Of a stretch of DNA of 64,000 nucleotides, positions 54,206 to 63,262 are shown one piece after another. Position 1 is the first letter of the stretch. Every line of letters begins with the position of its first letter. The position numbers and the translations under genes are program-made. The stretch comes from Adiantum capillus-veneris (lineage: Eukaryota; Streptophyta; Polypodiopsida; Polypodiales; Pteridaceae), in the NCBI GenBank assembly GCA_014529385.2, contig CM043951.1, positions 110,028,469 to 110,092,468 of the forward strand, written 5' to 3'. The notes beneath the pieces are model-generated. The model had not been told where the DNA came from, searched no databases, and worked only from the letters and a program-made list of their open reading frames with translations.

Positions 54206-54715
54206 CTAAATCAACAGCCTCTTTACCACTGGTGGGTCTGACAGGGGATCAAAAAAGATGACGTCTTTTGGTCCCCTAAACCTTGGGCCTACCCTCATGG
54301 GCCTGATCCTACCTGGGTATATTACTGTGGCTACCTGATCATAGACCCACTGATTTTCTAACACTTCTACCCCATCTACAACAATGGTCTGATCTTGATC
54401 TTCAGTCCCACTGAAGAAGAAAACTTCGATGGTCCGAAGTGTTTCTGCCCACTTGAGTCTTTTTAGATTTAGTGTCAACCCTTCTAACTGTCCCGCATCA
54501 ATCAGGAAAATTCCGCCAAATTGTGACCATCTGATTCCCCATGTAGGTGGAGGGGAAAACATTAAATCTAACAATTGCATGATGCTCTTGCGAAGTACAA
54601 AGTTGTTGGAGCTGCAAGCAGCCTCGAACATGATGTTGAAAATCACAAACTTTTGGTAAGCTTGGCGGATATTTTCGTGTATTGATAGGGAAATTCTCAT
54701 TTCACAATAGACCAT
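54206..54715 (-). CDS. Element K: unidentified 169-aa ORF between primer site and gag
   Basis: Intact frame MVYCEMRISLS... to VVKRLLI, starting 75 bp inside the primer site. It has a mixed globular composition with WVYDQVATVIYPGRIRP and GPKDVIFFDPLSDPP. It is uninterrupted although the enzymatic ORFs of the same element have stops. No family recognised. If the candidate gag intron is real, this ORF lies inside it. Confidence 0.5.
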   Translation of the reverse strand: MVYCEMRISLSIHENIRQAYQKFVIFNIMFEAACSSNNFVLRKSIMQLLDLMFSPPPTWGIRWSQFGGIFLIDAGQLEGLTLNLKRLKWAETLRTIEVFFFSGTEDQDQTIVVDGVEVLENQWVYDQVATVIYPGRIRPMRVGPRFRGPKDVIFFDPLSDPPVVKRLLI

Positions 54716-54789
54716 AATTAAAAATGCAATACAACTTGAGCCTATTTCCCAACTTTTACCCTCCTAAGGTCAGGACCTTATTAAACCAT

Positions 54790-54801
54790 GCTCTGATACC
54801 A
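54790..54801 (-). promoter_or_regulatory. Primer-binding site of K
   Basis: Minus strand TGGTATCAGAGC, complementary to the 3' end of plant initiator-methionine tRNA, two bases inside the 5' LTR. Confidence 0.95.
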
Positions 54802-55891
54802 CTTGAAAGGTCTCCAACCCGCCGACACCAAAAGCGGGATGGTCCCATTGACACGTCTCTAGGCCTACTAAAGTCAAAGTCTTTAAACAAAAACAAATTC
54901 CAGGGAATTCACCCTTACCATTGGCAATGGTTTAGGTTTTTAGGCCTAGAAGAGACCTAGTCCTGTCTCGCAGTGGAAACGGGACCCTATAAAAAAAAGA
55001 AATCAGGCCCTAAATCTTCATCCTTTAGATTAAGGTTTCCTTAGCCAACGCATTTTTCCCTCTAGCATATGTGAGGGCACAGCCGCTGGTGGATCCCTCC
55101 TCCAAGTGGAAGAAGTTTCTAAATGTTTTAGTGCACGGGAATGGATAGTTACCTGACTAATCAGGTCCACCCGTCCATGATTGACAACCTTAGTCAATCC
55201 CCACTTACCACCCCGCACTCACACATGATTCTATTGTTGTTTAATTACTACCACATTCTTTCCACAATTAAAATAATGATTCCTTTTTAACTTTTCAAAC
55301 TGCATTTCCTTAAGACAACCTTTGAAAACAGTATTCAAGACATTCTTTCAGAAAATAGACATCTTTAAACTTAAGACAAGGTACTGTCATTTTAAAGTAT
55401 CACTGACCAGTACTAACTTGTCTCAAGACCACCTATACAGGGGTGAAAAACGGCACCCATTCCTTATTTATATAACCTGGGTGGAAAAAGTCTTCATCCA
55501 AAGTCCGGGCGCCTATACGCCAAAACCAGTTGCCCATACAACCGGGCGGTTCCTCTAGGATAAACTTAAAAGTACTATCCATAAACATAAACAAGCACGG
55601 GGTAAAGACTCCACATGTGCCGAGGTAACCGACTCCTCCATGATGGTATCTCCATCAATCATTACTCATTACCTGGAGTAAAATATTTCCAAGGAATCAG
55701 AGGTGTCTTGAGACAAGCTGTCTGAAGGATGGTCAAACATTTCTTTCCTAAGTCAATCAGTCATAACCCAATCATTCCTTTCCTAGTTACAATCATTGCT
55801 CGTGGGTTTCGTGGAAGTTACCTTCCATTTACAACCAATTTTTTTTCTCCTTCCTAACCTTACGTATGCAATGCTTAACTTAAAATAAACT

Positions 55892-56086
55892 CTAAAAGCT
55901 ATTAATGACATAATAGAAATCCACCTGGGACAGACCGTCCATGTACTGTGAGACAGGTGCCCGTAGACTCTCCTTTGTTGGCCTATGGCTAGGCCCTTCT
56001 TCATGGTCATTAGTTGCTTTGTTGCGCTTGTTACTAACATCTTCTTCTTCAGTCAAAGGATTCCCCCCGGTTCTTTTGGGAGCCAT
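55892..56086 (-). CDS. LTR-borne ORF, candidate first exon of K gag
   Basis: Frame beginning MAPKRTGGNPLTEEEDVSNK, basic and acidic like a Gag N-terminus, about 1.8 kb downstream of the TATA box. Inside it TCCCAG/GTGG (exon end 55925) matches a splice donor. Joining 55925 to the acceptor at 53945 keeps the gag frame in phase 0 (DGLSQ then GSAKS). The other LTR has the same ORF with one TAG. Exon status is inference. Confidence 0.45.
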   Translation of the reverse strand: MAPKRTGGNPLTEEEDVSNKRNKATNDHEEGPSHRPTKESLRAPVSQYMDGLSQVDFYYVINSF

Positions 56087-56678
56087 TTCAGCAGCCTTAT
56101 AAAAAGACTTAATCCATTAGAAGATTAATTGAATAACCTTTATTTTCCTTGTTTACCAAAAATGAGGATTTTTGGAATAGATAGGGATCTTTAATCGTTG
56201 ATTTGATAGGTTACTCATCCCATAACTTAATTATGCTATAAGTAATTTTTTTTCCATCCTTCAATAAGGATTTTGGACCTCGGTTAATTATTTGGCAATT
56301 AGATAAATTTATTTCCTAATTTTTCTTGTCCATTAGATACCAAAAATCGGTTACTTTTGACCAAGATGCGTACCTAAACTATTTATCTTAGGTTAGGATA
56401 ATTATCATAGATTCCTCAAGGTATATTCCTTCTCTGGTATTGATATCAAAGGTTTTTGGCTTACTTTACTATATTTCCCTTTTTATTTTCCCCAAAAATT
56501 AGAGTAATTTTATTGGGATATATAGTTAAACTAATTTTCTACTGGTAGAATAATTACCACGGGTTTCCCCTATTTAAATTGTGTAAAAATCCTAGTTTTT
56601 CTACTAAAATAATTAGCAAGATAAATTATCTGAGACTCTGCTAATTATCACGGGTTCCTTAATACCTAAGTAACCCTT

Positions 56679-57500
56679 GATAAATATATCACAGCATTTG
56701 AAGTCAATTTAATAATTTCCCCTATTTAAATTACTCAAAAAATAGAGTAATTCTGCTTAAGTAATTAGCTAGATTTCTTTCCTGAGCTTCTCCTAATTAT
56801 TACAAGTTTGTGAATACTTAAGTAACCATTGATAAATATATCACAACATTTCAAATACATTTACTAATTTTCTCTATTTAAATTACTCAAAAAATAGAGT
56901 ATTTCTGCTATCTTAATTAGCTAGATTAGTTTTCTGGGCTTTTCCTAATTATCACGGATTTTGGAACACCTAATTAACCACTGATCAATATATCACAGCA
57001 TTGGAAATCCATTTACTAGTTTCTCCTATTTAAATTACTCAAAAAACATAGTATTTTTTCTAAATTAATTAGCTAGATTAATTTTCTGAGCTTTTTCTAG
57101 TTATCACGGGTTTTGGAACACCTATTTAACCACTGATAAATATATCACAACATTTTAAATCCATTTACTAATTTTCCCTATTTAAATTAGTCAAATAATA
57201 GAGTATTTTTGCTAACTTAATTAGCTAGATTACTTTTCTGAGCTTCTCTTAATTTTTCATGTGTTCTTGAAAACCTAATTAACCACTGATAAATATATCA
57301 AAACATTTGAAATCCATTTACTAATTTCCCCTATTTAAATTACTCAAAAAAAAAAGTATTTCTGCTAAATTAATTAGCTAGATTAATTTTCTGAGATTAT
57401 CCTAAATATCACGGGTTTCTGAACACTTAATTAACCACTGATAAATATATCACAACATTTGAAATTCATTTACTAATTTCCCCTATTAAAATTGCTCAAA
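56679..57500. repeat. 152-bp tandem repeat in K 5' LTR, about six copies
   Basis: GATAAATATATCA landmarks at about 56679, 56831, 56983, 57136, 57288 and 57440, the same unit as in the 3' LTR. Confidence 0.9.
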
Positions 57501-58442
57501 AAACAGAGTAATTATGCCTAATTAATTAGGAAAACTTCTCAAAATATTATAGGATAATTTACCTAGATTAATAACTGTCTTATACATCTCTGATAATTAC
57601 TTCAACTTAATCTAATCTTAATTAATATATTTACTATTAATTCATGGTTAATTTGGCTAATTTTAGCCCTATTATAACAGGATAATTAATTATCTTGGTA
57701 TTACTAAGATTAATTCTAATAATCATCAGAGATTGATTAGTTAAGAGAGGTTTGAGGAGCATACATAGGCCTAATCTTTGATTTATTAACAAATACCTTA
57801 ATCTAACCTTGCTAATTAAGAAGGATTAGGTTAATTACCCTTAGGGTTAATCAATTAGAGATTAAACTATAATGATTTATGCGTAGTGTTCTCCCTAGAT
57901 GAGAGAGAAAGTCTCAAGGCTCCGAGTCTGTCGAATTATGAAGAGAAGGTACCCTTTTATAGCTTTTTCTGAGCACCTGGCAGTTTTTGGCAGTTTTCCC
58001 ACGGTCCAAGCAACCCCCCAGCTTGCAATTTGCGCCATTTTCAGCTATCATTGTGTTTGGCAAGTTTCCCAAGCTTTCACACTCACCCCATACCTTCCCG
58101 AATTTTCCTGGTTGATTTTTGCAGATCCTTAATGATGAAAATTGGAATTTTCTATCTAATTCTAAAACCTTAGTGTAAAGAGTCTTTTATAATGATTAAT
58201 AATGGAACCATCCAATTTTTGTTACTAATTGAATTTCTATCGTAATTTTCCAGGACCCGTAACTGTTCCCGTTTTTATCAGAATCAGATTCTGAAAATTT
58301 CTAAACATAGTAAAGCTCTGCTTATAATTCCAAAAACACCAAAATTAATAGTGTTTGGAGACCTGCAATAGTGTTTTCTATTAAGTTTTGCAAGCTTTGT
58401 ACAATCTTTAAGGTTTCGGAAACTGGAAACCTTACAACAATG

Positions 58443-59130
58443 TCAGACATTTGAATACATTTGACAAGTTACACATGACTCTACAAATTGAGATACATCT
58501 TTATACATACCCTTCCACCAGTATTTTTCTTTCAACTTGGAGAAGGTTGCCCACATACCCCTATGTCCAGCCCATAGAATCTCATGAAACTCTTGCATGA
58601 GCTTTACTTGAGTCTCTTTTTTACATATAACCCGTTGTGGTGTAGCACCCTTTTGTTTAGGATGCTTCCACAAGTAACCATCCCTCAAAAAGTATCCATA
58701 TGCTTTCCTGCGTATCCTCCTGAATTCTCATTCAGACCAATCATCATGTTTTGATAGAGTACTCAAATAGAGAAGCCAATCACCTTCATAAAGCTCTTTC
58801 AAGAATGATTCAAGTAGATTAGTCATGCAGACATTGTTACCTTTGACATGAGAGATAGAATAGAACTTTGTACCTACATCATCTCCCTCATCAATCATTT
58901 GTGACTCATCTTCATACCTTGCCCTTGATAGTATATCTGCCACTGTATTGTCTTTACCTGCAATGTGCTTAAACTCGGGATTTAAGGACTTAATGTAGGC
59001 AATCCACCGCAACATAGTAATGTCTGGAGTTGAGCAGCTTGTAATCATCCCAAGAAGTGGTAGACAATCTTTTTCTACAACCACACATGCACCAATTAGG
59101 TACTCTTTTCCATCTGCGTTGCATTTATAC
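58443..59130 (-). pseudogene. Element A': RNase H end and integrase zinc-binding module
   Basis: From 59130: CNADGKEYLIGACVVVEKDC, MLRWIAYIKSLNPEFKHIAG, DNTVADILSRARYED (RNase H C-terminus). After a spacer and a TGA comes RDGYLWKHPKQKGATP, AGHRGMWATFSKLKEKYWW and ESCVTCQMYSNV (HHCC zinc finger). The left end is cut by K, the right end by the hAT element near 59130-59140. The RT of A' must lie beyond the right window edge. Confidence 0.85.
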
Positions 59131-59403
59131 GCCCGTATAACAAAAATTATACGTATAAAACGTCAATATATGCCATATCTCCGAATAGCCGTATAAAACA
59201 TTTTTCGATCGAAAAAAAGTATATATATACAATCATCGCCGTATTCGATCGAAAAGCATTGTGGACTTTCTTGGAGTTTGGAGAGCTTGGAGCTTCTAAG
59301 AGTTTGCCAGATAGAGATAGCGTCTTCGATTTATAGCAATTTTCAGGTATATTCTTAAAATTTTCAATAAATATTAACTTTTTTTTTTGTGTTGTGCCAG
59401 ACT

Positions 59404-59690
59404 TGTGTGGTGCAGTAGTTTTGTCTCTCACCACAAAGTTGGCTTGCAGGTCGTAGGCCACTTCGTGGTGTGTAGCCATATGGCTCACTCCAGAGGTGTA
59501 TAGAATATAGTTTCCTTTCCCGTGGTGTGTAGTTATATAACTCACTCTAGGGAAGGCTTAGGGTAAATTTAGATTCTCACTCGTATGGTGTAGTAGTATA
59601 TCTCTCACCATAGAGATGAGTTAGGATTAGAGGTTGACTCGTGGAGTGCAGTAGGCATGATGCTACACCTCTCACTTCAGAGTGGCCTAT
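59404..59690. repeat. Tandem hairpin array, ~59-bp period, five copies
   Basis: Hairpins at 59404-59434, 59464-59491, 59520-59549, 59583-59612 and 59640-59680, each GTGGTGTGTAGT or similar on the left, CTCACTCC or CTCACCAC on the right, about 59 bp apart. Two further ones of the form GTGCTGAGA..TCTCACAC are at about 60323 and 60437. Confidence 0.75.
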
Positions 59691-59734
59691 AAAATTTACA
59701 ATCTTAAAGTAAACCATTATTGATTATTCTACAT

Positions 59735-60129
59735 AGAAGCACAAAAATTAACGTTCGTCATTTTAAGAGTGTAGAGATGCATACTTTATGCGCTCTTCAT
59801 CTTAATACGACTTTCGTTATTTTTGTGCTTCTATTTCTGTAGTAACATCATTGTTCATCAGCAGATGACTTGGTGCTACTCTGAACATAGATATATACAA
59901 AAATTGATTTACATTTGATATTTTTGAGTTGTTTGTTGATGGTTGTGTTGTGCGTGCCACACACTCCATTAGAAATAGCTTATAAAATTTACAATTTTAG
60001 ATTAAGTTTTTCTATCATATGTGGTACATAGAAACACAAGCGTTACCACTCGTTATATTAAGAGTGAAGAGATGCATATTTTCATGCCCTCTTCATCTTA
60101 ATGTGACATATTGGTTACTCGTGTGTTTC
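59735..60129. repeat. Two ~98-bp foldbacks in a 296-bp tandem unit
   Basis: 59735-59832: perfect 14-bp arms AGAAGCACAAAAAT/ATTTTTGTGCTTCT with a largely self-complementary interior (TTAAGAGTG...CTCTTCATCTTAA). 60031-60129: the same with arms GAAACACA/TGTGTTTC. Sequence between and after them (TGACTTGGTG, GTGCCACACAC type) is also repeated. Confidence 0.85.
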
Positions 60130-60465
60130 ATATTCCAAAAGATTCACATCATTTTTCATCATTAAATGACTTGGTGTTGTTTTGGACGTAAACACATACG
60201 ATAGGTAACTTACATCTGTAATTGTTAATTTATCCGCTGATAGTTGTGTTGTGAGTTCCACACACTTTATCAGGGATTAGATTGATAAAAACTATCAATC
60301 TATTTTACAACAGCATCCAGGACTTGTGCTGAGAATATCTCACACTAGCTGAGCTGCTCACATATACGATTTTCCAACCCTTTAGATGTAATTTCTTTCA
60401 TCATCTCACACTTCTGCACATAGCAGGGTCCAGTTCTTGTGCTGAGAGCATCTCACACTCCTGGC

Positions 60466-60467
<2 letters not shown>

Positions 60468-60525
<58 letters not shown>
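60468..60525. repeat. (TC)n microsatellite
   Basis: About 58 bp of TC, upstream of the kinase-like gene. Confidence 0.95.
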
Positions 60526-60528
<3 letters not shown>

Positions 60529-60727
60529 AATTTTCATGGTCGATTCTCACAATGTGGTTTGTTATCATAAGATTTTCTCTTTAATTTGCAATAATTTAGT
60601 ATTGTTTAATAAATTTGAATCATCATTTAATATATATATAGGGTTAACACTCATTATATAATAACTATGTTACTATGGTGTACAATCATTTCGTACGATT
60701 CTTAATTTATAATTTTGTCATACAGAT

Positions 60728-62072
60728 ATGGCAGACACAAAGCTAGCGAAACATCAACGAAAGTTCCGCTCCGAAGTGATTGTGAGACACTTCCATTACT
60801 CGTCAGAGGCAGAGATTAGGCGTTGTTTAAACCCTGTCGCTCCGGAGCATTTTTATCAGCTTACAGAGACTCTAACCAAGTCTGTGTTTGAGCAGCTCCA
60901 GGCAGAGTTTGCACCAGCTATTTTTGACATAGCCCTCCTAACAACAGGTGCTTTAGTAAACATGGTCAAATTAAACAAACCATTGGACAGATCATGAAAA
61001 CCTTTCAAGAACTGAAAAATCCTGCAATTACTTCCTTGCCAAACATAGCTGAGCGCATACATCTTGTGCAACAGCTTTACACAGAGTTCAAGAGCAAGGA
61101 AAAGTTAGAACAGAGCCTGCAACGTCATCTGTTGCTACATTAGACCTCTCTCAACTACCACCTATTTTACACCTTTTACCCGACACAGCCGTCTTCAATA
61201 TCCAAGCTCCACAGCTAGGAGAGGGAAGATGGGCACATGTGAAGCGTGTGGGTGTCACACATCCCGCTTTCAAAGATCAAGTGTATGCTGCAAAAGTGTT
61301 CAAAGTACACTTACATGGGCCCACCATGGAGCAATAGGTCAAAGACAAAGCAACAATTCTGGATATTTCACATCGAGGTATTATCTACCCTCTTGCCATG
61401 GTGCGCCACGTGGAGCGATTGATGCTCATTTCACGATTTTGGAATGGCGGCCATGTGGAGCAATGGATCAAAGAATGCACTGTAGACGGCAGCCAACCTG
61501 TCATCCACGATTATGTACTCACTGCAGGAACAGTAGAGCTATTCCAAGAGAATATTTTGTAGATCATCAATGATCTTCTCCAAACTCTAAAGTATATACA
61601 TTCGCATAACTACCTCCACAATGATTTACACTCTCGGAATATGATGCTGCATTTTGGCGAAAAAGGTGTTTATGCGGGCATTGTGGATAGGGTTTCATGC
61701 ACCAAAACAAATACCACAGCCGATTTTCCTCCTTTACGCGATATGCAGATAGAAACTAGAAAACAATATGAGAGAGATTATCCATGGGTAGCCCCCGAAT
61801 GTATATCTAGTAATCCTCCCTCCTGGACCAAAGCTATGGATATTTATTCCATGTGTCATACATGTAAACGCATTTTGAAGTGATTACCAGAGCCCCAAGA
61901 ACAAAGCAAGAGACATTTTTTGAGTAATGTACTTTCTCATCTTGAAACCGGCAAGCGCATAAACCCCAAAACCCGGCCTAACTCTTTTGACCTCTCCTTA
62001 TGTTTAAATGGTGCCCATAGAGTGGGTTACAACATTGTAATGACATCTGGCTTACGACCAGCTGATGATTAA
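60728..62072 (+). pseudogene. Protein-kinase-like gene carried by the hAT transposon
   Basis: Starts MADTKLAKHQRKF after TTTTGTCATACAG, a plausible splice acceptor. An N-terminal helical domain (60728-61140) with two frameshifts precedes a kinase fold in one frame: LGEGRWAHVKRV (glycine loop, about 61212), YAAKVFK (ATP lysine, about 61285), YIHSHNYLHNDLHSRNMML (catalytic loop with N-D instead of R-D, 61594-61650), GIVDRVS where D-F-G is expected (61678), WVAPEC (A-P-E, 61788) and MDIYSM (61838). Stops at about 61336, 61559 and 61881, end TAA 62070-62072. It would be a cytosolic or nuclear Ser/Thr-type kinase. Whether host-derived is unknown. Confidence 0.75.
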
Positions 62073-62239
62073 TGAAAACACAAGTCTCATGATTTCATCA
62101 TTGTTTTACTTTTGGTGTCAGATTTAATTGTATGTTTAATTGAACAAAATATCTATATTTGTCATTTGATATACTGTCCAATGTCAAATTAATTGAATGG
62201 GTATTTAAAAGTAATGACATGTTCACCTAATATGCAGAT

Positions 62240-63001
62240 ATGGAAGAAGAACTCAACCACACTGAAGCTCAGGTAATTTTTAAAGAAGAAAAAGTTAGAT
62301 GTGGACAAGCAGATCTTTCTACTATTGCGAACATTGAAGAAAATGAATCTGAGTTGCAGGGCGAACCACTAACCCTTAAAGAGTGCAAAAAGCTTTGCCC
62401 TAATCACTTTGTACGCCATCAACTATTTCAAATAAGTGGCAATGCAAAAGATACAGCTCCGTTAAAGCTCTCTCATTTGCAACATAAAGGACTGGCACGT
62501 GTAATGCTGCAAAGGTTTATACGACAAGAGAGATGCCTACCAAACAACAACCAAGTAGCAATTTACTTTATCCAACAATGCTATGTTCGATATGTTTTGC
62601 TAAAGAGAGTGGATTGGTCAGATCGTCCAGGCACCGCTGGCGTTGGACGTGGACGCATTGCAGAAAAGGTGACAGCACGCAATGCAAATAATCCAATGCC
62701 TCCTCGCAAGCGTCCTATTGTTTTACTTCCTAAAGATTCAGACACACTAACTGAATTAGCCAGCCAAGGACAAGACCTTGCCAGCCAAGGAGAAACACCG
62801 GACATGCTTCGTGGCCGTATTCTTGAGCTTGAAATAGAGTTAAGTGATGCACAAGCAAAGCTTCAACGATATGAATCATTGTATGGACCTTTGCCAGATG
62901 ATACTACCACTTCACATAAAGATGGTGCTCAACCATCCCCTGAGCTAGGAATTACAGATTTTACCATAGACCAACTTATAGCAAATCTATCAAACTCATA
63001 A
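62240..63001 (+). CDS. ORF2: unidentified protein of the hAT transposon (253 aa, intact)
   Basis: Intact frame MEEELNHTEAQV to stop 62999-63001. It is preceded by CACCTAATATGCAG, again the CAG/ATATGG context seen at the kinase start. Residues 1-60 are acidic; about 70-130 form a helical domain (ARVMLQRFIRQERCLPNNNQ, YVLLKRVDWSD); about 140-165 are basic with MPPRKRP; then a short duplication ASQGQDLASQGE; a coiled coil (about 190-215) ending LYGPLPDD; and a C-terminus LGITDFTIDQLIANLSNS. The coiled coil and C-terminus are conserved in copy 1. The gene converges on the transposase, 260 bp between stops. No family recognised; perhaps a DNA-binding helper of transposition. Confidence 0.7.
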   Translation: MEEELNHTEAQVIFKEEKVRCGQADLSTIANIEENESELQGEPLTLKECKKLCPNHFVRHQLFQISGNAKDTAPLKLSHLQHKGLARVMLQRFIRQERCLPNNNQVAIYFIQQCYVRYVLLKRVDWSDRPGTAGVGRGRIAEKVTARNANNPMPPRKRPIVLLPKDSDTLTELASQGQDLASQGETPDMLRGRILELEIELSDAQAKLQRYESLYGPLPDDTTTSHKDGAQPSPELGITDFTIDQLIANLSNS

Positions 63002-63262
63002 GTCACTCACAAGCTTTTTGTAATCTCAAAATTATATCAAACTCTTTTTGATTGAGTAATTTACCAGAACCTTGTTGTAATTTCAAACCTACATCGACTT
63101 TATGTAATTGTTATTCGACAAGATATTATCGGCATTTTATATTTGTGTGTGAGTAAATATGTGCGTATGAGAGAGAGAAAGAGAGGTTTTGATGTGAACG
63201 ACAACGAGATACCACTTTCTTTCATCATATGCAAAAAATTGTTAAGTATTACAATGGTACTC

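Larger units (their letters stand above)
46437..58436 (-). mobile_element. Chromovirus K, full-length Ty3 element (12.0 kb)
   Basis: Complete structure on the minus strand: 5' LTR 58436-54804, primer site, an unidentified ORF, gag, protease, RT, RNase H, integrase with chromodomain, polypurine tract, 3' LTR 49759-46437. Outer ends TGTAAGG/CCTTACA are inverted. Flanking 5-bp target duplications are ACGAT (46432-46436) and ACAAT (58437-58441), one mismatch. It interrupts the integrase of A'. Several stops and one gag frameshift make it defective. Confidence 0.95.
54804..58436 (-). repeat. K LTR, 5' copy (3.6 kb)
   Basis: TGAAAGGTCTCC to AACCTTACA on the plus strand. The TATA box (CTATAAAAG on the minus strand, 57954-57962) places transcription start near 57925, giving U3 of about 0.5 kb and a transcribed R/U5 of about 3.1 kb. 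That part contains the 152-bp array (56679-57500) and an exon-like ORF (55892-56086). Confidence 0.95.
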
